From assembly GCA_023055355.1 (NCBI GenBank), contig JALJCS010000009.1:25445001-25509000 (forward strand): a stretch of 64,000 nucleotides of DNA. Direction: 5' to 3'. Numbering within the stretch: the first letter of the stretch is position 1; every line of letters begins with the position of its first letter. The position numbers were made by a program, and so were the translations under genes. This document shows, piece after piece, positions 47,501 through 60,929 of the stretch. The notes under the pieces were generated by a model. The model did not search any database, had not been told where the DNA came from, and saw only the letters and a list, made by a program, of their open reading frames with translations. The DNA is from Agelaius tricolor (taxonomy: Eukaryota > Chordata > Aves > Passeriformes > Icteridae).

Positions 47501-50500
47501 TGCAGTGGGGCTTGAGTCCTTTACAAATTTCCAGCTTGAGGATATTTGGAGTTAAGATCCTCCAGGTGAGAGAAGCACTCTAATAGCTTGCTGCCACCTG
47601 AAGACAGACTCTGCCTCTTCCAGGGGCATGTTCCTGCCACTTACTTTCTATTTTGGTGCTCAGTACATCCCTCTCCAAGTCCTTTCAAAGCTGGCACGTA
47701 ATGTCATCTAGTTTTTCAGGTTGGTTAGTGAGCCAAATTCCTTGGGTGAAACATGGGTCCAGTGGGCACTGAGCTGGTGCAAGCAAAGGGGAGGGTTGCA
47801 CAATTAAGAACATGGGTGAGGAAAGAATTGAGGGAGCAAGTATTCCCTCTTTGGGCTCAGTGACCTGTTGGATCTGCTTGACTGCTCAGGAAATAATGCC
47901 TTCAGAGGAAAGGTCTTACAGAGCCATTACTGAAACTTGTACTCGCATTTGTTAAAGTTTCCCAAGTTCTTACGCTACCTGCCTGTGTAATTTAATTTAG
48001 CAGAGAGCTGGCAAAATGCCCTGCATGCTATTTTTACGAGGTAGTAGCTGGTTACAGAATCATTAGCCCTTCCTCCCTCCCTGAACTACATCTTAGTGGA
48101 TCCTTGATGTTTAGTGCTAATTCAGAGCCCTTGCACACTAAATGTTGTACAAATGCTTGCTGAAAGGGACATGTTTGAAATCCCCTGGCAGATGCTTCTG
48201 GCTTTTTAACTCTCAGACCTAAACACTGTGGTCTTTAAAGCTGCTTAATTCTGTCTGTCATGACTTTTGAATAATAGCGATGAATGCCATTCTAAGCACT
48301 CTGTAGTGGTTAAATCACTTCTGCCATATTCTTTCAAAAAATAATTGCTGCTGGATACTGGCCAAGGCCAGAAAATTTCAGCTCTGAAGATGAACATTTT
48401 GGCAACTTATGACTGACTGAAATCAGCAGAGAAACTAATTTACATTCTTAACTGCAGCAGATGTTGCTGCTGTTGCCCTGCAAGCTGGACAGCAGGCTGT
48501 AGAAGTAGGGGCCACTGCTGGCATGAGGCTTGTTAACGCCTATTGCTTCTTCCTGCCCTCAGGCACAGGTTAGGAACATTTTCTAAATTCTGCCTGCTGG
48601 TCTTGGTTTATGGGTGGCAGCAAGCATGTTTCTGTACACTCTTATGTCATCCCATGTAGGTATGTACCTCCCTACACCTCCTCCAGCCTGATGTTGGGAG
48701 CTGTAGGGTAGATAGGACACAAGTTGCTTGGGGGAATTAGCAGGGAGTCAGGAGGGACCTGTGTCAAACCAAGCCCTAAGACTCTGGGACGGGACGTGCC
48801 TGCTCCTGAGCATTGGTGAGTCCAATGGGAGTCTTTCTGGAAGGAGTTCTAGGCCCAAGATAGGGTCAAGGGCTGAACTGATACTCAGTAAAAGATTCAT
48901 GCAGTATCTCAGCCTAAAGTGTTTTGACAGCCTAGGTGAAGTTCTTTTTATCATGGGACAGAGTTTTAGGGGTAAGAACTGGCATGGGAAGCTGTGGAAA
49001 AACAATTTGACTGCTAGCACTGGGCAAGAGGAAACAGAGGGGCCTAGCAGGAAGTAAATGCCAGATCTATCCCAGCTTCTGCTGATGTAACCAAAGTTTA
49101 GCAGTGATGGGAAAGGCAGTGTTTCTACTGCTGCCTAGCAGTTTGCCATAGCCAGCTCCCTGATTTGTTTCTGTGACAGAATGATCTTTACCCAGTGCTG
49201 TTATCACTACATCACCATGCAGAATTTTTATTTTATACACAAGAATTTGCCTTTTCTGTCTAATTAATGTGTGGCAGTTGTGGCAAATGTTATCTATAGA
49301 AGAGCTTTGTCCTGCTGGAAAGGCCAGCAGAAGTCTGGTAAGAGAACCCAGGGGGTGAAACAGCACTACATAGCTCAAGTGAAGTAACTATTCCCCATCC
49401 TGTACATCTGCTTTACATGGATAAAGCTTTACATATTAGTGTCTGGTTGTGCCACTATCCCTTTTGGTGCTATTTGATGGGGTTTTTTAAGCCTTAACAA
49501 AAAAGTGGTTCATATTGAAGTGAGCCTACCAGCACCAGCTCTTCCAAGGAAAGAGTGCCAGAGGGCATTGCTTGAGTCCTGAGCCCCCTTCCATCACTGG
49601 AAGTGCTTAGGCCACATTAGATTAACTGAGAGAGAATGACAGCAGTGTCAGGGAGTGAATCCCAGGTGAGGCAATGGAGCTGTGGTCATTAGGGACTCCT
49701 GTGCATCTTGGGCATTTTGACAAACAGATGTAAAGGGAGAGACCTCATCCAGTGGTGTGAGCTTGTGAGACTCTGGTTTCTATAGCCACTTACTTCAGGT
49801 CTTCTCTTTGTGTTCCAGCATTATTTTCTTGTGTTCTCCTAGAGTTTGACTTACCATAGCAGTACAATGCATTTGAACAGCAGCAAGCTCCTCTCAGGAG
49901 CTGGAGCACATATTGTTACCTGAGGACATGACTTATTCATTACAAAGATAAAGCAGGAAGTGAGACACACATCTATAATGTCTCTACCTACTCTTTCTAG
50001 CCTTTTCAGTATTTGGTACTGTTTGAGCTCTCCAAAATGGAAACCTGCTGTCATCAGCTAAAATGGGTGTCATCAGGGATGCTCATAGTTCCCATGTCCT
50101 CGCTGCAGTTTCCTGGAGTGGGAAACTAACCTTCATGGTCCTATCTCCTGCGGCCCTGTTCTCCCTGCTTTTCAGTCCCTTCAACACAGGAGAGTCATGG
50201 CTGAATCAATGCATTTCAGTATAATCTAGTAAATCATTCCCCTCTGGGACAGCTAGGTGTTCCCAAGGCAGGTAAGAAGTACTGTGCTTGCCCTTCTTTC
50301 AGCCCTTCAGAGCAGGTGAGTGTCAGAAGTCGTAAGGGCGCAGTGCCTGATTGCCAGAATTTCCTTTAAAAACTTATTAAAATTTGTCAGAAGTTGCAGG
50401 GGTCCAGAGGCCACACTGGTTTGTGCACAAAAATGAGCACAACCTGGGAGGAGCTCAGTGGTGGTGGCAAACATCATAAACATCTCTGCTAGTTGGGAAA

Positions 50501-51480
50501 AGGGAACCTGCAGGAAGACTGCACATATTTTCCTTTGTGCTTCTGGTGAAGTGCATTCAGCAAAGATCCATATTCTTGGCTCCTTGCTTCCTTTTAAAAT
50601 TTTGATATAGCTTGGGGAAAATATCAATTTCTTCCTTCCTCCTGTGCCTCCACTCTTGTTGGGAATTGTATAGTCAGAAGTAAACAGGCTTTATCTTTCT
50701 CTCTGGTGTGTTTTATAGCTCCAGACCAGTTGGCAGTCCTTTGCATCAGAGTTTGGCTGTGTGCTAGAGCATACCTCTGATTCTCTAAATTTTTCAGACA
50801 GAAAGTTGTTTCAAGACACAGAGGCTCTTGGAGGGAAGGTTTACAAAGCACAGCAGCCTGAAATTATGGATGACTGTGACAATTGCCAGTGGTGCAGCCC
50901 CATCACAGATGAGAGTGGCCCTGGGAGCAGCTGCATTTTGCAGCATCTCTGGGCTTTTGCAGTAGGGTTTCTCCCCTTTTGCACTAATGCCTCCTTGTCC
51001 TTAAGGAAACCCCCACGGACTTAGTGAAAAGCAACACACAGAATAGAACAAGGGCTAGAAAGGCCCCTGCATCTTCTGCTCCCATCTGTTATCCCTATAT
51101 CCCATTTTTTTCAGTTCACTCTGTTTTCAGTGCTTGTTCACTAGGGAAGCTTGAATACATAAAGGAGAGCTATGAATGAGGCTGGCACTGAAGTAATAAA
51201 TTTAACTCTGAAATAAATGATACCTGTGGGTAATAGGTTTGAAATTGTTGTGTTCCTTGGTAATGGGATATAATTACAAGTACCACAAGATCTGCAGGAC
51301 AAAGGTGCAATTATACCCCTCACGTCTAAGTCAGTGAAAGCATTACCACAATGTTGCCACAATTCAGTGGTGTGGAACAGGGAGCTTATTGGGGAGATAA
51401 CAGCAGTTCAGCAAATGTTTCTTTGTGATTCCTCCATATTGGCTCCCCTTCCAATATCTTGAAAATGGGCCATATGCTGG
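44566..51480. other. Long non-coding stretch, no gene recognised
   Basis: No exon or transposon was recognised. Short A-runs occur at 45491-45500 and 45532-45548. Positions 48100-48340 look non-repetitive, with GAATAATAGCGATGAATGCC, and may be conserved. The rest is ordinary unique sequence with chance open frames. Confidence 0.5.
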
Positions 51481-51860
51481 GATAAAAATCCCCACAGCAA
51501 CAATGTGCCACAGTCGCTGTGGGATTACCAAAAGGTTCCCTTAGTAACTACCAGGGAATGAGTCCTGAATGATAGGTCCACTTTATACCAGTGGGCAGGT
51601 CATCATTTGTTGCTGCGTGGTTCTGCAGTAATTAAAGGCTACTGAATGATATTTCTTCACTGTAACTCTGAGGGGGGAGTTGGGCCTTTGTGTCCCTGTG
51701 TGGCTGCACAGTAATTACTGAGTAATGACTTATGGTGTGACAGTGTTATACCAGGCTGCTTATTGTGTTCCCCCGCACTGGGCTGTTAATCAGAGGGTAA
51801 TGTCCTAATTGTTGCAACCTCTAGCAGCAGGGTTCGGTTGTGTGCAACTCTCCTGTTCCA
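51481..51860. promoter_or_regulatory. Candidate conserved regulatory block
   Basis: The block is dense in motifs resembling homeodomain and related sites: GCAGTAATTAAAGG, CAGTAATTACTGAGTAATGA, TGTTAATCAGAGGGTAATG and CCTAATTGTTGC. It also has a perfect inverted repeat, CCACAG-TCG-CTGTGG (51508-51522). The near-palindrome CAGTAATTACTG (51708-51719) is self-complementary. No repeat family was recognised and there is no long open frame. Regulatory function is an inference from motif density alone. Confidence 0.35.
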
Positions 51861-53220
51861 TGGCAATTATGGTTGGACAGCAGGGAAGTGGCTGTGCTGA
51901 GATCTGCAAGGACTGGGTAGTCGGGGTAGCTGCTGAGGCTTGGGAGGTGTTGGGCTAGGTATTCAGCTGATGAAAATGTTGGAAATTGCCTGATTTGGGA
52001 GTTACATAGGATAACACCCAGCTGGGAGGTTCATGTATATTTCTAGTGCCATGCTGTGCATTTTTCTGTTCAGTGTCATTTGGGTATTGACCAGTAACCT
52101 GGCTTAGGAAAGGGTTGTTTTGTTCATGTGCAAGATTTCCCTGAAAGGACAAGTTCCTGTGTTTTGTGTTCTGTTTCACTTTCACTTGCATATTTACCTG
52201 TACAGACCTGTGTAGCAGCTGACAGGTCTGTGGCTGGCAAAGCTGTCCAGTCTGCTAAGGTGGTGCATCCATACAATGTGACTTGAGCTCTTGTCAGGTA
52301 CTGCATGACAGTTCTGCATCTTGTTTTTCTTGAAAGTGTCGGTTTGTCTGCTCACGCTCTGAACTCACTGAAAGCTGTGTCTCCAGTCCAGTCTGAGCTG
52401 AGCTCAGACAGCCCTTGTGGGGTGTGTACCTTGAGGCACAGCATCACCATGGTCACAGGGGACTTCCTCAGGGTGTGCTGCTGGCAGAGGACCTTACTGT
52501 GTGGCTGTACGCAGAGATATACCCAGGTCTGGTCTAAAGCTAGCTGCAGCCAGACCTTCACACTGGACAGTGGTCCTGAGCTGCTCTGGGTGAAAGCCAG
52601 TTGAAAAAAAATTGTGGCGTTTTTCAATATTAGTGTGTTGGACTTTCTTGTATGATCTATGCAACAAAAGTAGAATTGGCTGAAATGCTGGGTATGGTGT
52701 GGTGGGGAAAAGCTTGAGTAAGAACCACAACCATTTGAATAAAGGGGTTTTATGTTAATTTTAGTCATGTACAAAGCAATATAGTGAGAACCAGGCTGGT
52801 GACTTGCCCCACATCCTTGCTCATACCAGTAAGTTCTGCCTCGTACTGCCACTGTGTTTCTAGGAAAGGGCTGTTTGTGACTTTCCCTTGGAGGATCTGA
52901 GATCTCGAAGCTCTTTTGAAGAAGATACCAGGCTGGGTAGTGCAGTGTGCTGTTTGTCATTGCTCTGGAGACTTGGAAAAACCAAAAGAAATAAGGCTGT
53001 GAACTACAGTGCAGATCTCTGTAGTCCCTGGGACCACTGGGGTTCTTCTTCTGTGTGGGAGTATTTGAGAGGAAAAATCTCCAGTTACAAAGCAACAAGG
53101 AGAGCTGATTGTCACATTCAAGACCCTTCTCTCCTCTTGGAGGCTGCTGCAGTGCAGCCAGATTCTCTTTTCCTCTGTGTGAATTTGCCTGTTTCTGTTT
53201 CTCAGAGTGATGGTGGCTTC

Positions 53221-53233
<13 letters not shown>
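51861..53233. other. Non-coding stretch with a long but unconvincing open frame
   Basis: The minus strand is open for 248 codons from 53098 to 52352, the longest frame in the window. The plus strand is also open across parts of it (52305-52604, 52888-53256). The translation is rich in Ser, Gln, His, Cys and Trp, as non-coding translations often are, and no motif or family is visible. It is not called as a gene. Confidence 0.5.
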
Positions 53234-53252
<19 letters not shown>

Positions 53253-53254
53253 TT
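53234..53254. repeat. Poly-T homopolymer (21 T)
   Basis: A run of 21 T preceded by TTTC-type interruptions from 53218. It ends in AGTAAA, so it resembles a splice acceptor tract, but no donor or open exon follows. No antisense SINE or retrocopy was recognised next to it. Confidence 0.9.
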
Positions 53255-56200
53255 AGTAAAAATTATAACATTTGAGTCTTTGAAATTGAAATGGGTTTCA
53301 GTCTTTCTTATATTAATTATTGATAAGTGGAGCCTGAGAGATGGAGATGAAGCCTGATGTGATTAAAGACAGTCAGTTTTTAATTTTATGTCTCTCACAG
53401 TGACAGAGAAATGTCATTTAATGGGAGTCATTTATTAAAAGGGACTTAATCACAAGTAAGCAACTAGTGAGATAGCAGAGGGAAGAGATGTACACTGGTG
53501 CAGGAGAGCAGCCAGTTGGGTAGGGAATGATGCTGCAGTGGATTCACTCTTCAAACCCCAGCACGTGTGGAGAGCACATGTGGAAGCCACACAAACTGAC
53601 TGCAAAGGCAAGGGAGCTGCAATCCAGCAAACCATGTAATGGCAAAGCTGCTAAACTGGGACTGGCTGATGACTGCTCTCTTCTCAGCAACATTAAAGTG
53701 GCCTTAATATTAACCAAGGCCCTCTGCTCTGCACCAGTGCAGAATCAGAATGATGGTTCTCCCTTCTAAAACATTTATTGGCTAATTAAAAGTCAAGACA
53801 CCAGATGAATAAAGAGAGACAAGGAAATGATATTTTTCTCTGGATGTGGGAGGAAAAATGTTCTGTGCCCTGTCAAGCTTGCTGAAGACTATGTAGGCAG
53901 GGTAGTGCATTTTGTATTGCCTTTGCTGTTGGTGATGTCACTGAACAATATTATTTCATGCAACCTGCAACAGTGAGGCCATGGTTTACTCTTTCCTGAC
54001 TGCTCTCTGGCTAGCAGGTTATACAGAACATTTTTTTAATATTTACTCCTCAAGCTGTGCTTTTTCTCAGAGAACTGACTAAATTAGCAATCTGTAGTTT
54101 CTCTTGTGGCAGCATTGTCCAAGGTGTGAGATAGGGACATCATGTGTAGTGACTTCACCTAAAGCCATCAGCTGCTGCTCTGCTGAGCTGGAGAAACTGT
54201 GTGGTTGCACCAGAGTTCAGCAGTTCTGATAAAGAATGGATTCCTGCATTTTCATTTCAATATCAACCTACTAAAATTTTTTATATTTCATGCAAATCAG
54301 AGATGGTTTACTTTGTTTAGCATGCTCTGGCCCCAGGGCTGCAGCAGTGCTGTGAAGCCATGGGGCAGCTCCTTTTCTGGTGAAACGTGGGACACTGAGG
54401 TTTAGCTGGACAAACTAAAGTGAAAAGTTGTGGAATTTTACTGTGAATTCCTAGGTCTTTTAGTGAGCTTAGCATGAAGGCTAGCATTTACTATGGGGAG
54501 TTTTCTTGATATCTCTGTCCTGGTATGGGATTGGACCTAGCCAGGAGGCTTGCAATGCTTAAAAAAGACTGGAGCAGTTGCCTCCTCTCTTTATCAGTAG
54601 AAACCCAGTCTAAAAAGATTGGTGTGTAGATTAATAGAAGTAGGCTTGATAAAAAGCAAGGAAAGACAAGAAACAGAGTTGATGCAACAGTGATATTCAT
54701 TGACTGAAGGGATCATTGCTTCAGAGATATCTTCTTTCTTCACTAGCTATTGTGTGTTAAAATTCTTCAGGGGGGAAAATGAGAGTTTTCTGTCTGTGGA
54801 GATGTTTATGGCCATAAAAAATTGATGTTTGGGGGCTGAGACAAATGGTGATTTTGGATAAAAGACCATCAGTTGAGTGCAAAGAACAGTGGGGGCACTC
54901 CCCTCTGGCAAAAAACTTAAAGAAGCTAACAGTTCACAGTTTGGTGACCATCTCTCTGTTCCTCTGTGTCTCCTATGCCCACATGGACTCCATATGGTTA
55001 TCCATGCTATTATAAAAATTACATGAGCTGCTTCAGGGGTATGACCCTTCATTGGCCTTTATGTTTCTCTTGATAAGAGGCTCCTTTTGCTTCACACTTT
55101 TTTTTTTTCTTCCTTTTAAGAAAGAAAACTTTAGTTTGGACTGCTTTTTCAAAATTGGGAAAAGAGATTTAGGATTGAGTAAATTTCTACTCCATTTTAG
55201 TATCTATGATTCTTCAAGTAATGAACTTCATTCTTTCCAGGGATGTTGTAAAAGCCCAGTCCCTCCCAAACCTACCCTTCATGACTGCCAGTTTATTTGC
55301 TCTTTCTCTTGGGAGAGATTCTTGAACCACTCTTCCACAGCTGTTAGAATATAATCCCTCAGATCTTTTGTGCTATTTGTGTGTCCAGGAAGCAAACACC
55401 ATGTTACATCTCAGCAAGATCACCATTTATACCCAAGTTAAAGGGAAGTTTCTTGCTCTGTTCTTTTCTCTTCATCATCCTTCCTCTCTCTTTGTTCCTT
55501 GACAAAGGAACAATCCTGACTTAGTTGCATGTATGTTAGGAATACTGCAAAGCAGTAGTTAGAGATGATGAAAAGTGTGGCACCTAATGATCAAATGCTG
55601 GGCCCTCAGAGCCATTCTTATAGGCAGACTCCTGACCAGGCTGCCTGAGACCTTCATGGAAGGCTGGTCTGGCTGGAAGGGTGGAGGTTTAGCATCAGTC
55701 ATGCTGTCCTTTGAATGTGATAAAGACTTCAGCCATTTCCCCAGGGCACTAATGCAAAAGATTATAAAGCTGCTCTATAATTTTTGTCTATTCAGAATTT
55801 TAGCTACCATCAATCATCTCAAGTTTTTAGTGTCAAATAAGATAATGTAGCCAACTATATTATTAGGAAGAGATGTGTTTCTGAAGCAGTGAGCTTCTGT
55901 GGGTGCATCTGAATAGCACTTAACAAGATATGCAATCTCTCATTGACAGTGCTATTAAAAGAGCTTCAGTTTGTGGAGGCAGACTCTAACTCAAGGAAGC
56001 TGTGCTGAGGGATAAGACCCTCTACTACTTCAACTGCAGCCTGAATTTTGGAGGGAATGGAAGGGAGGGAGATAAACAAGGAAGAATGATGGAGCATCAC
56101 CCAGTCTGTGAAAATATTTTTTCCACTATCTCAGCATGAAATAGCTCCAGTGGCTGAAGAACCTTGTTTGGAAGTTGGTGTGGGAAGGATCTAGTTAGCT

Positions 56201-59200
56201 AGGCCTGATGGTCACTCCCAATGAAGCACACGTCTCTGGTTTTGCTCTTTCTAACACAGCATTTTGTACTGATACAAGGTCCTGGAGTGGTGGCTAGCTC
56301 TGTGAAGATAGACCAACTGCTTGGGTAGCTGCAGGGCAAACCTTCTGCCTGTTTCAGCATGACCCGTGATGGAAACTTTTCCTCAGTTGGAAAGTGGCCA
56401 GTCAGAGCTGTCCCATCCTCTTCAGGGATCATGTGGGGAGATGTAAGGGGAAAACAAACTAGACAGAGGAGGAGATGTGAGGATGAGTGAGGAAGGGATA
56501 TGTAAGCAGTTACAGGAGGGGGAGGCACATGGAAGAGAGCATTGTCAGAGAAGATACATCATCCCATGGGTGGCCCACACTAGAACAGGAATACCCAAAA
56601 GGAACTGCAGCTTGTGGAGGACCTGGGTAGGAGGCAAGCAGAAAGGAAGGGAGAAGGAAAACAGTAAGAAATAAGAAGCTGAAGCAAGAAAGCATCATCT
56701 ACCAACCCTGTCTCCTGAGCTGTCCATCACCTCACCTGAGGGGTTTGCTCTGAGTAAGTGTAATGTGTGCCCATGATAAGGGAAGGGGAGACTGGCTGGC
56801 TCCTGTGTGGGAAGATGTGTTGTACTACAGTGGACCCCAGGGAACTGCAAAGAAAGAGGTTTACCTAAGTGTCTGTTTAATTGTTTGTCATCTCTGTTTC
56901 CCAATGCCTGAAAGAGTAAATAAAAGTTTATGTTAATTGGCAATAAATCAAATTAAGTGAAATTCCCAAAGTCAAGACTCTTTTGCCCATGACATTTTGG
57001 AACTTACTTTTGTCAAGTGTTTCTCCCCCAAGGTTATTTATTACCCCCTTCACCTCATGATTTGCTTAAATTTTAATAAGCAATAAGGTAGGATCTTTAG
57101 TTTCAGAAGGCTCTGTAACATTATGACACTCTAGAAAGTTGTGGAGGTGTCAAACATGCTCTGATTATTTTTCATTTTTCCCCCAATGATATCAAAACCA
57201 GCCTGCAGAGCTAATGCTAGGCAAGAGCTGAGAAAACATTTATTTGCCTCCTTCATTTTGATGCCTCTTTTCTAATAGAAATACTAAGTTGATTGCCTGT
57301 GAAATCTCATAGTACCTTTGTACAATAGTGACCAGAGGATGAAAAGCAGGGCTCATTATGTAATGTACTGGCAAATGACTCAAGGGTAGTGACTGCACTC
57401 ATTGTGCTTTATAGTATAATGAGAAGAGATACCTGTATTGATCTCTTGAGCCATAAAAATGATTTATGGGTTGTTTCATGTCATTGATATACAGCCATCT
57501 CTGGTGAACTTCTGTCACAGGCATGGGTTTGGGGTAACAAAGAGGTGGCACAATGATACTGCCACTGGCATCTGGCTTCCATGCCTAGACTTTTCCATGT
57601 GGCATTTCTTGTTCCTGACACAAGATTTTCCATTGCATCTGAATTTGCTCAGGGTCAAGGCTGGGTTTGATATAAGGCTAAGGATGAAGGGAGGATTATA
57701 CAGACAGCTTCTCCTTTTAGTTCTGTTTCCTTCCAGAGCTAGGAGCAAAGAGGTATCAGTTTTATTTTTTAATTATTTTGGTTGCTCTCTAATGCTTTTG
57801 TTTTAATATTGTAAATTTCTCCTATTGAGCGCAGTTGTCCTCTCGGATTGAAGCCAGTAGCCAGACTCCTCCTGCTCTAGTGAGAACAGGGATTGGAGGC
57901 ACCATAGAACATGCCTCTTTGTTTTGTTTTGAAGTTTTTATTTTCCTTCTAAAAAATTCTGAATAGACAGATTAATTCCCAGCTATTATAGTAATAATGA
58001 CCTTTACACCAAAAAAAAAAAAAATAATAGTAATGGCCATAAGGGTCTCCAGCTAGGTCATTTTGGAACCCCTGGTGCTGGAGGCCAAGTGCCTAGCCAA
58101 AAAAAAATCACATCTCTAAAAATAATTGGCTCCAGCAACAAAAAGAGAGAGCAGAAAGAAGAAAGGAGAAGTCAGCAGGGTCAGATGGTGAAGTTGCAGG
58201 CATTCATATCTAAATAGTCTCCTGATGTACCATTTTATTCCTAATGACACAGGATTAGGAGAGGAACATTATTGAGGTTTTATCGAACGTGTAAGTGAAC
58301 AACACAGCCTAACCCCATCCTGTTCCCTCCTTCTTCAGCCTATATTGTAAAGGACTTTAAGGATTTGGAAAGCCGGCTTTTGCTGCTGAAACTAATTTGC
58401 TCCCTCCTCTCCTCCTCCATCCACTTTTCCATTGCCCCCTCCATCTCCTATTTCTGTTTCATTCAGTAATTAACCTTTTGAATAATCTCCTGTGCAGAGC
58501 TGGCTAAGCTGCTCTTCTATTTTCCTATTGTTGAGTGTCCTTAAGACAGAAGCTGGACCAAGTCTCTTGATTGACTGATGAGTACAGCTATCTGGAAGGC
58601 AGGAGAGTTTAGCAGGAGCAAGGAGGGTTAGGTGTCCTGTGACAAGGGGGAGGTGGTGTTAAAAGTTGTGCTGTGGGGTTTTTATTCATTATACCCAGTG
58701 TTGATCTTCATAGTTGGTTGAGCTTAGATTTTGTGCAATGAGGGCCAAATCTGCTATAACCTGACTGAAGCAGCTAGGACCTTGAGCAGTGTAAGCAGGG
58801 AAAGGATTTGTTCCCCTCATTTCCTTTTCCTGCAAGGAGGAACTGGTGTTTTTCCATCCCCATTCATGTTTTCTTCTCTACTGTGTTATTAAAACGTTTT
58901 CTCACCCCTCTGTTTAAGTTATCTGGGAGCAGACTGATTTTATACTAATTTGTTCATTATTCTCAGTTGTTAGATAGTCTGTGTGATTGAATTTTAGTCT
59001 CTGGTTTATTTGAGAATGTTTTTTAACTGAGTATCTACTCCTAATTTCCCATGCCATTTGATGGATCAATGGTGCTGTATATACATTATTCCTATTCCTT
59101 TATCAGTGAGTCTAAACACACTACAAGAGGTTTCATCCTTTTGCCTATTCACAAATTGTCTATGAATATTTATCTGTAAGTATTCACTGACTCTGGTATG

Positions 59201-60929
59201 CATTGCACACTGAGGTCTGTTCCAGATATCTGCAAGGCCATTTCTGAAGAGAATGTGTGCATTGAGATATGACTGGCTTTAGGGTGTTCACAAGCTTTTT
59301 AGTGTTATCTGCTTTTCCATCTCTAAATAACCATCTCTATCCTTTCTGTCTTTGCATACAATTTTCTTCAATCTTGCATACAACTAACCAAAAAGAAATG
59401 GTCCTAAGCTTGTCTTTTTGAAAGGAACCACCTGATCGTGCTCCTCCTTATTGAGACACTATCTTCTCTTCACTAAATGACTTTCATCCCATTGAGGTGC
59501 ATGGTGCTGACTGTGTAAAGGGCACGCTGTGAAATGAACTTGTGCTGCTGACTAATGGAGAATGCACAAAGCGTGCAAGAGTCCTGGGTGAATATTATTT
59601 GTGAACAATCACCTTGTTGGCCCAACTAGGGGCAATCCCATCCACACAGCTGGAATTGTAGGCAAGGCAGCCGAGCTGGTGCGCTGTGGTGCAGTTCCTG
59701 TGCAAGTGAACAGGTACATGTGTAGGCAGGAGGGCCCATGCTGACAAGCTGCTTGCTCAGATGTTTGTAAGCTGAGTCAGTAATTTGCAAGCAAGGGTCG
59801 AGCCTTGATAATGTCGGCTCATATATCCCCCAAAAGTGATTTTTCCTTCTTGAGTAGCCTCTTCACTGTAATGTTGCTCCTTTCTACTCTGAGCTATTAA
59901 CATCAATAGTCTTTAGATCTGGCCCCCTGTAAGTAAGGCTTTTTAAGCAAAATAAATTTATTATAAGTGCTTCCTCATATTGTGAATTTTATTGTCTACA
60001 TTCTGTTCAGAAATCTCAGTGAAGCAATGATACTGTGTGAAACACTCATCCTTACAGAACTGTGTTACCAATTGCAGACTTTCTGTGCAGCAGCTGCATC
60101 TCCTGCTTGGCATGGCTCTTTCTGGCACACAGGCATGGTTGTCTGAAGGACAGCAGTGGCATTTCATTGGATGGGAGAATAGGCTTGGGGAAGGAGTCAA
60201 TTCACCACATGAAAATTAAAAAGTGGGTTGCAGTGTCAAGATGGGAAGAGAGCCTGGGCGTGGAGCTCAATAAATAGGAGATTTTCAGCTGTATTTGATG
60301 CTTGTAGCTTCACCATCAAGTTTCCAACAGCATTTTCTGGTGAAAAATCAAGAAAAAAAAATGGATGCACCCTAGCTCCTTCAAGCAAAGCAGTCTTTAG
60401 TTTTCAGTATGTACCTAGCACCATGGATCCGTGGCAAAAAGAACTGTATGGTTCACAAGGTTAAAGTGATGATAGGTGTTGCCAGAAGTGACCACAGGAG
60501 ATTTAAACACACTGAGACCAAAAGCCTCAGTCAGGTGGTTATGGCAAGTTCTGGGGGCTGTGCACTGGAACGAGTCAGGCAGAGGGTTCCCAGAGACAAG
60601 GAAGCCCAGATAACAACAGAGACACCAGCTGGGATCCAGCAGCCCTTGCTTACTAGATGAGGGCATTGCCAGGGCAGCTGCAGCAGGTTTAAGCAGTTTT
60701 GGGAAAGTGTGGGTGCCCAGGAGCACAAGGAGCACTGGGACCTCAGCAGGGCACGGCAGCATGTGCCACACAAGTACAGGTGTGCAGAGAGAGCACAGGA
60801 AGTACTCCTGCCTGCAGGAAGGCCAACACAGAGCATAAAGAGCCGTAAAGTGGCAGACAGGGAGTAGCAGTTAATACTGAGGGGAAAGAAGAGGGCCCTC
60901 CCTACTCCCTGGTGTTAGTAGTCTGAGCT
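53255..60929. other. Long non-coding stretch, no gene recognised
   Basis: No exon was recognised. Purine-rich sequence lies at 56460-56700, poly-A at 58011-58024 and a pyrimidine tract at 58400-58470. Positions 58230-58560 and 59600-59830 look like non-repetitive candidate regulatory sequence; the second contains GCTGAGTCAGTAA (59771), close to a Maf/NF-E2 site. Positions 60530-60930 are GC-richer and may be the 5' untranslated region of the CR1 that follows. Confidence 0.5.

Noticed and set aside
52352..53098. 248-codon minus-strand frame, the longest in the window
   Set aside because: The plus strand is also open across parts of it, the translation is rich in Ser, His, Gln, Cys and Trp, and no motif or family is visible. 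I also saw no clean splice acceptor, unlike the frame at 7416-8187.
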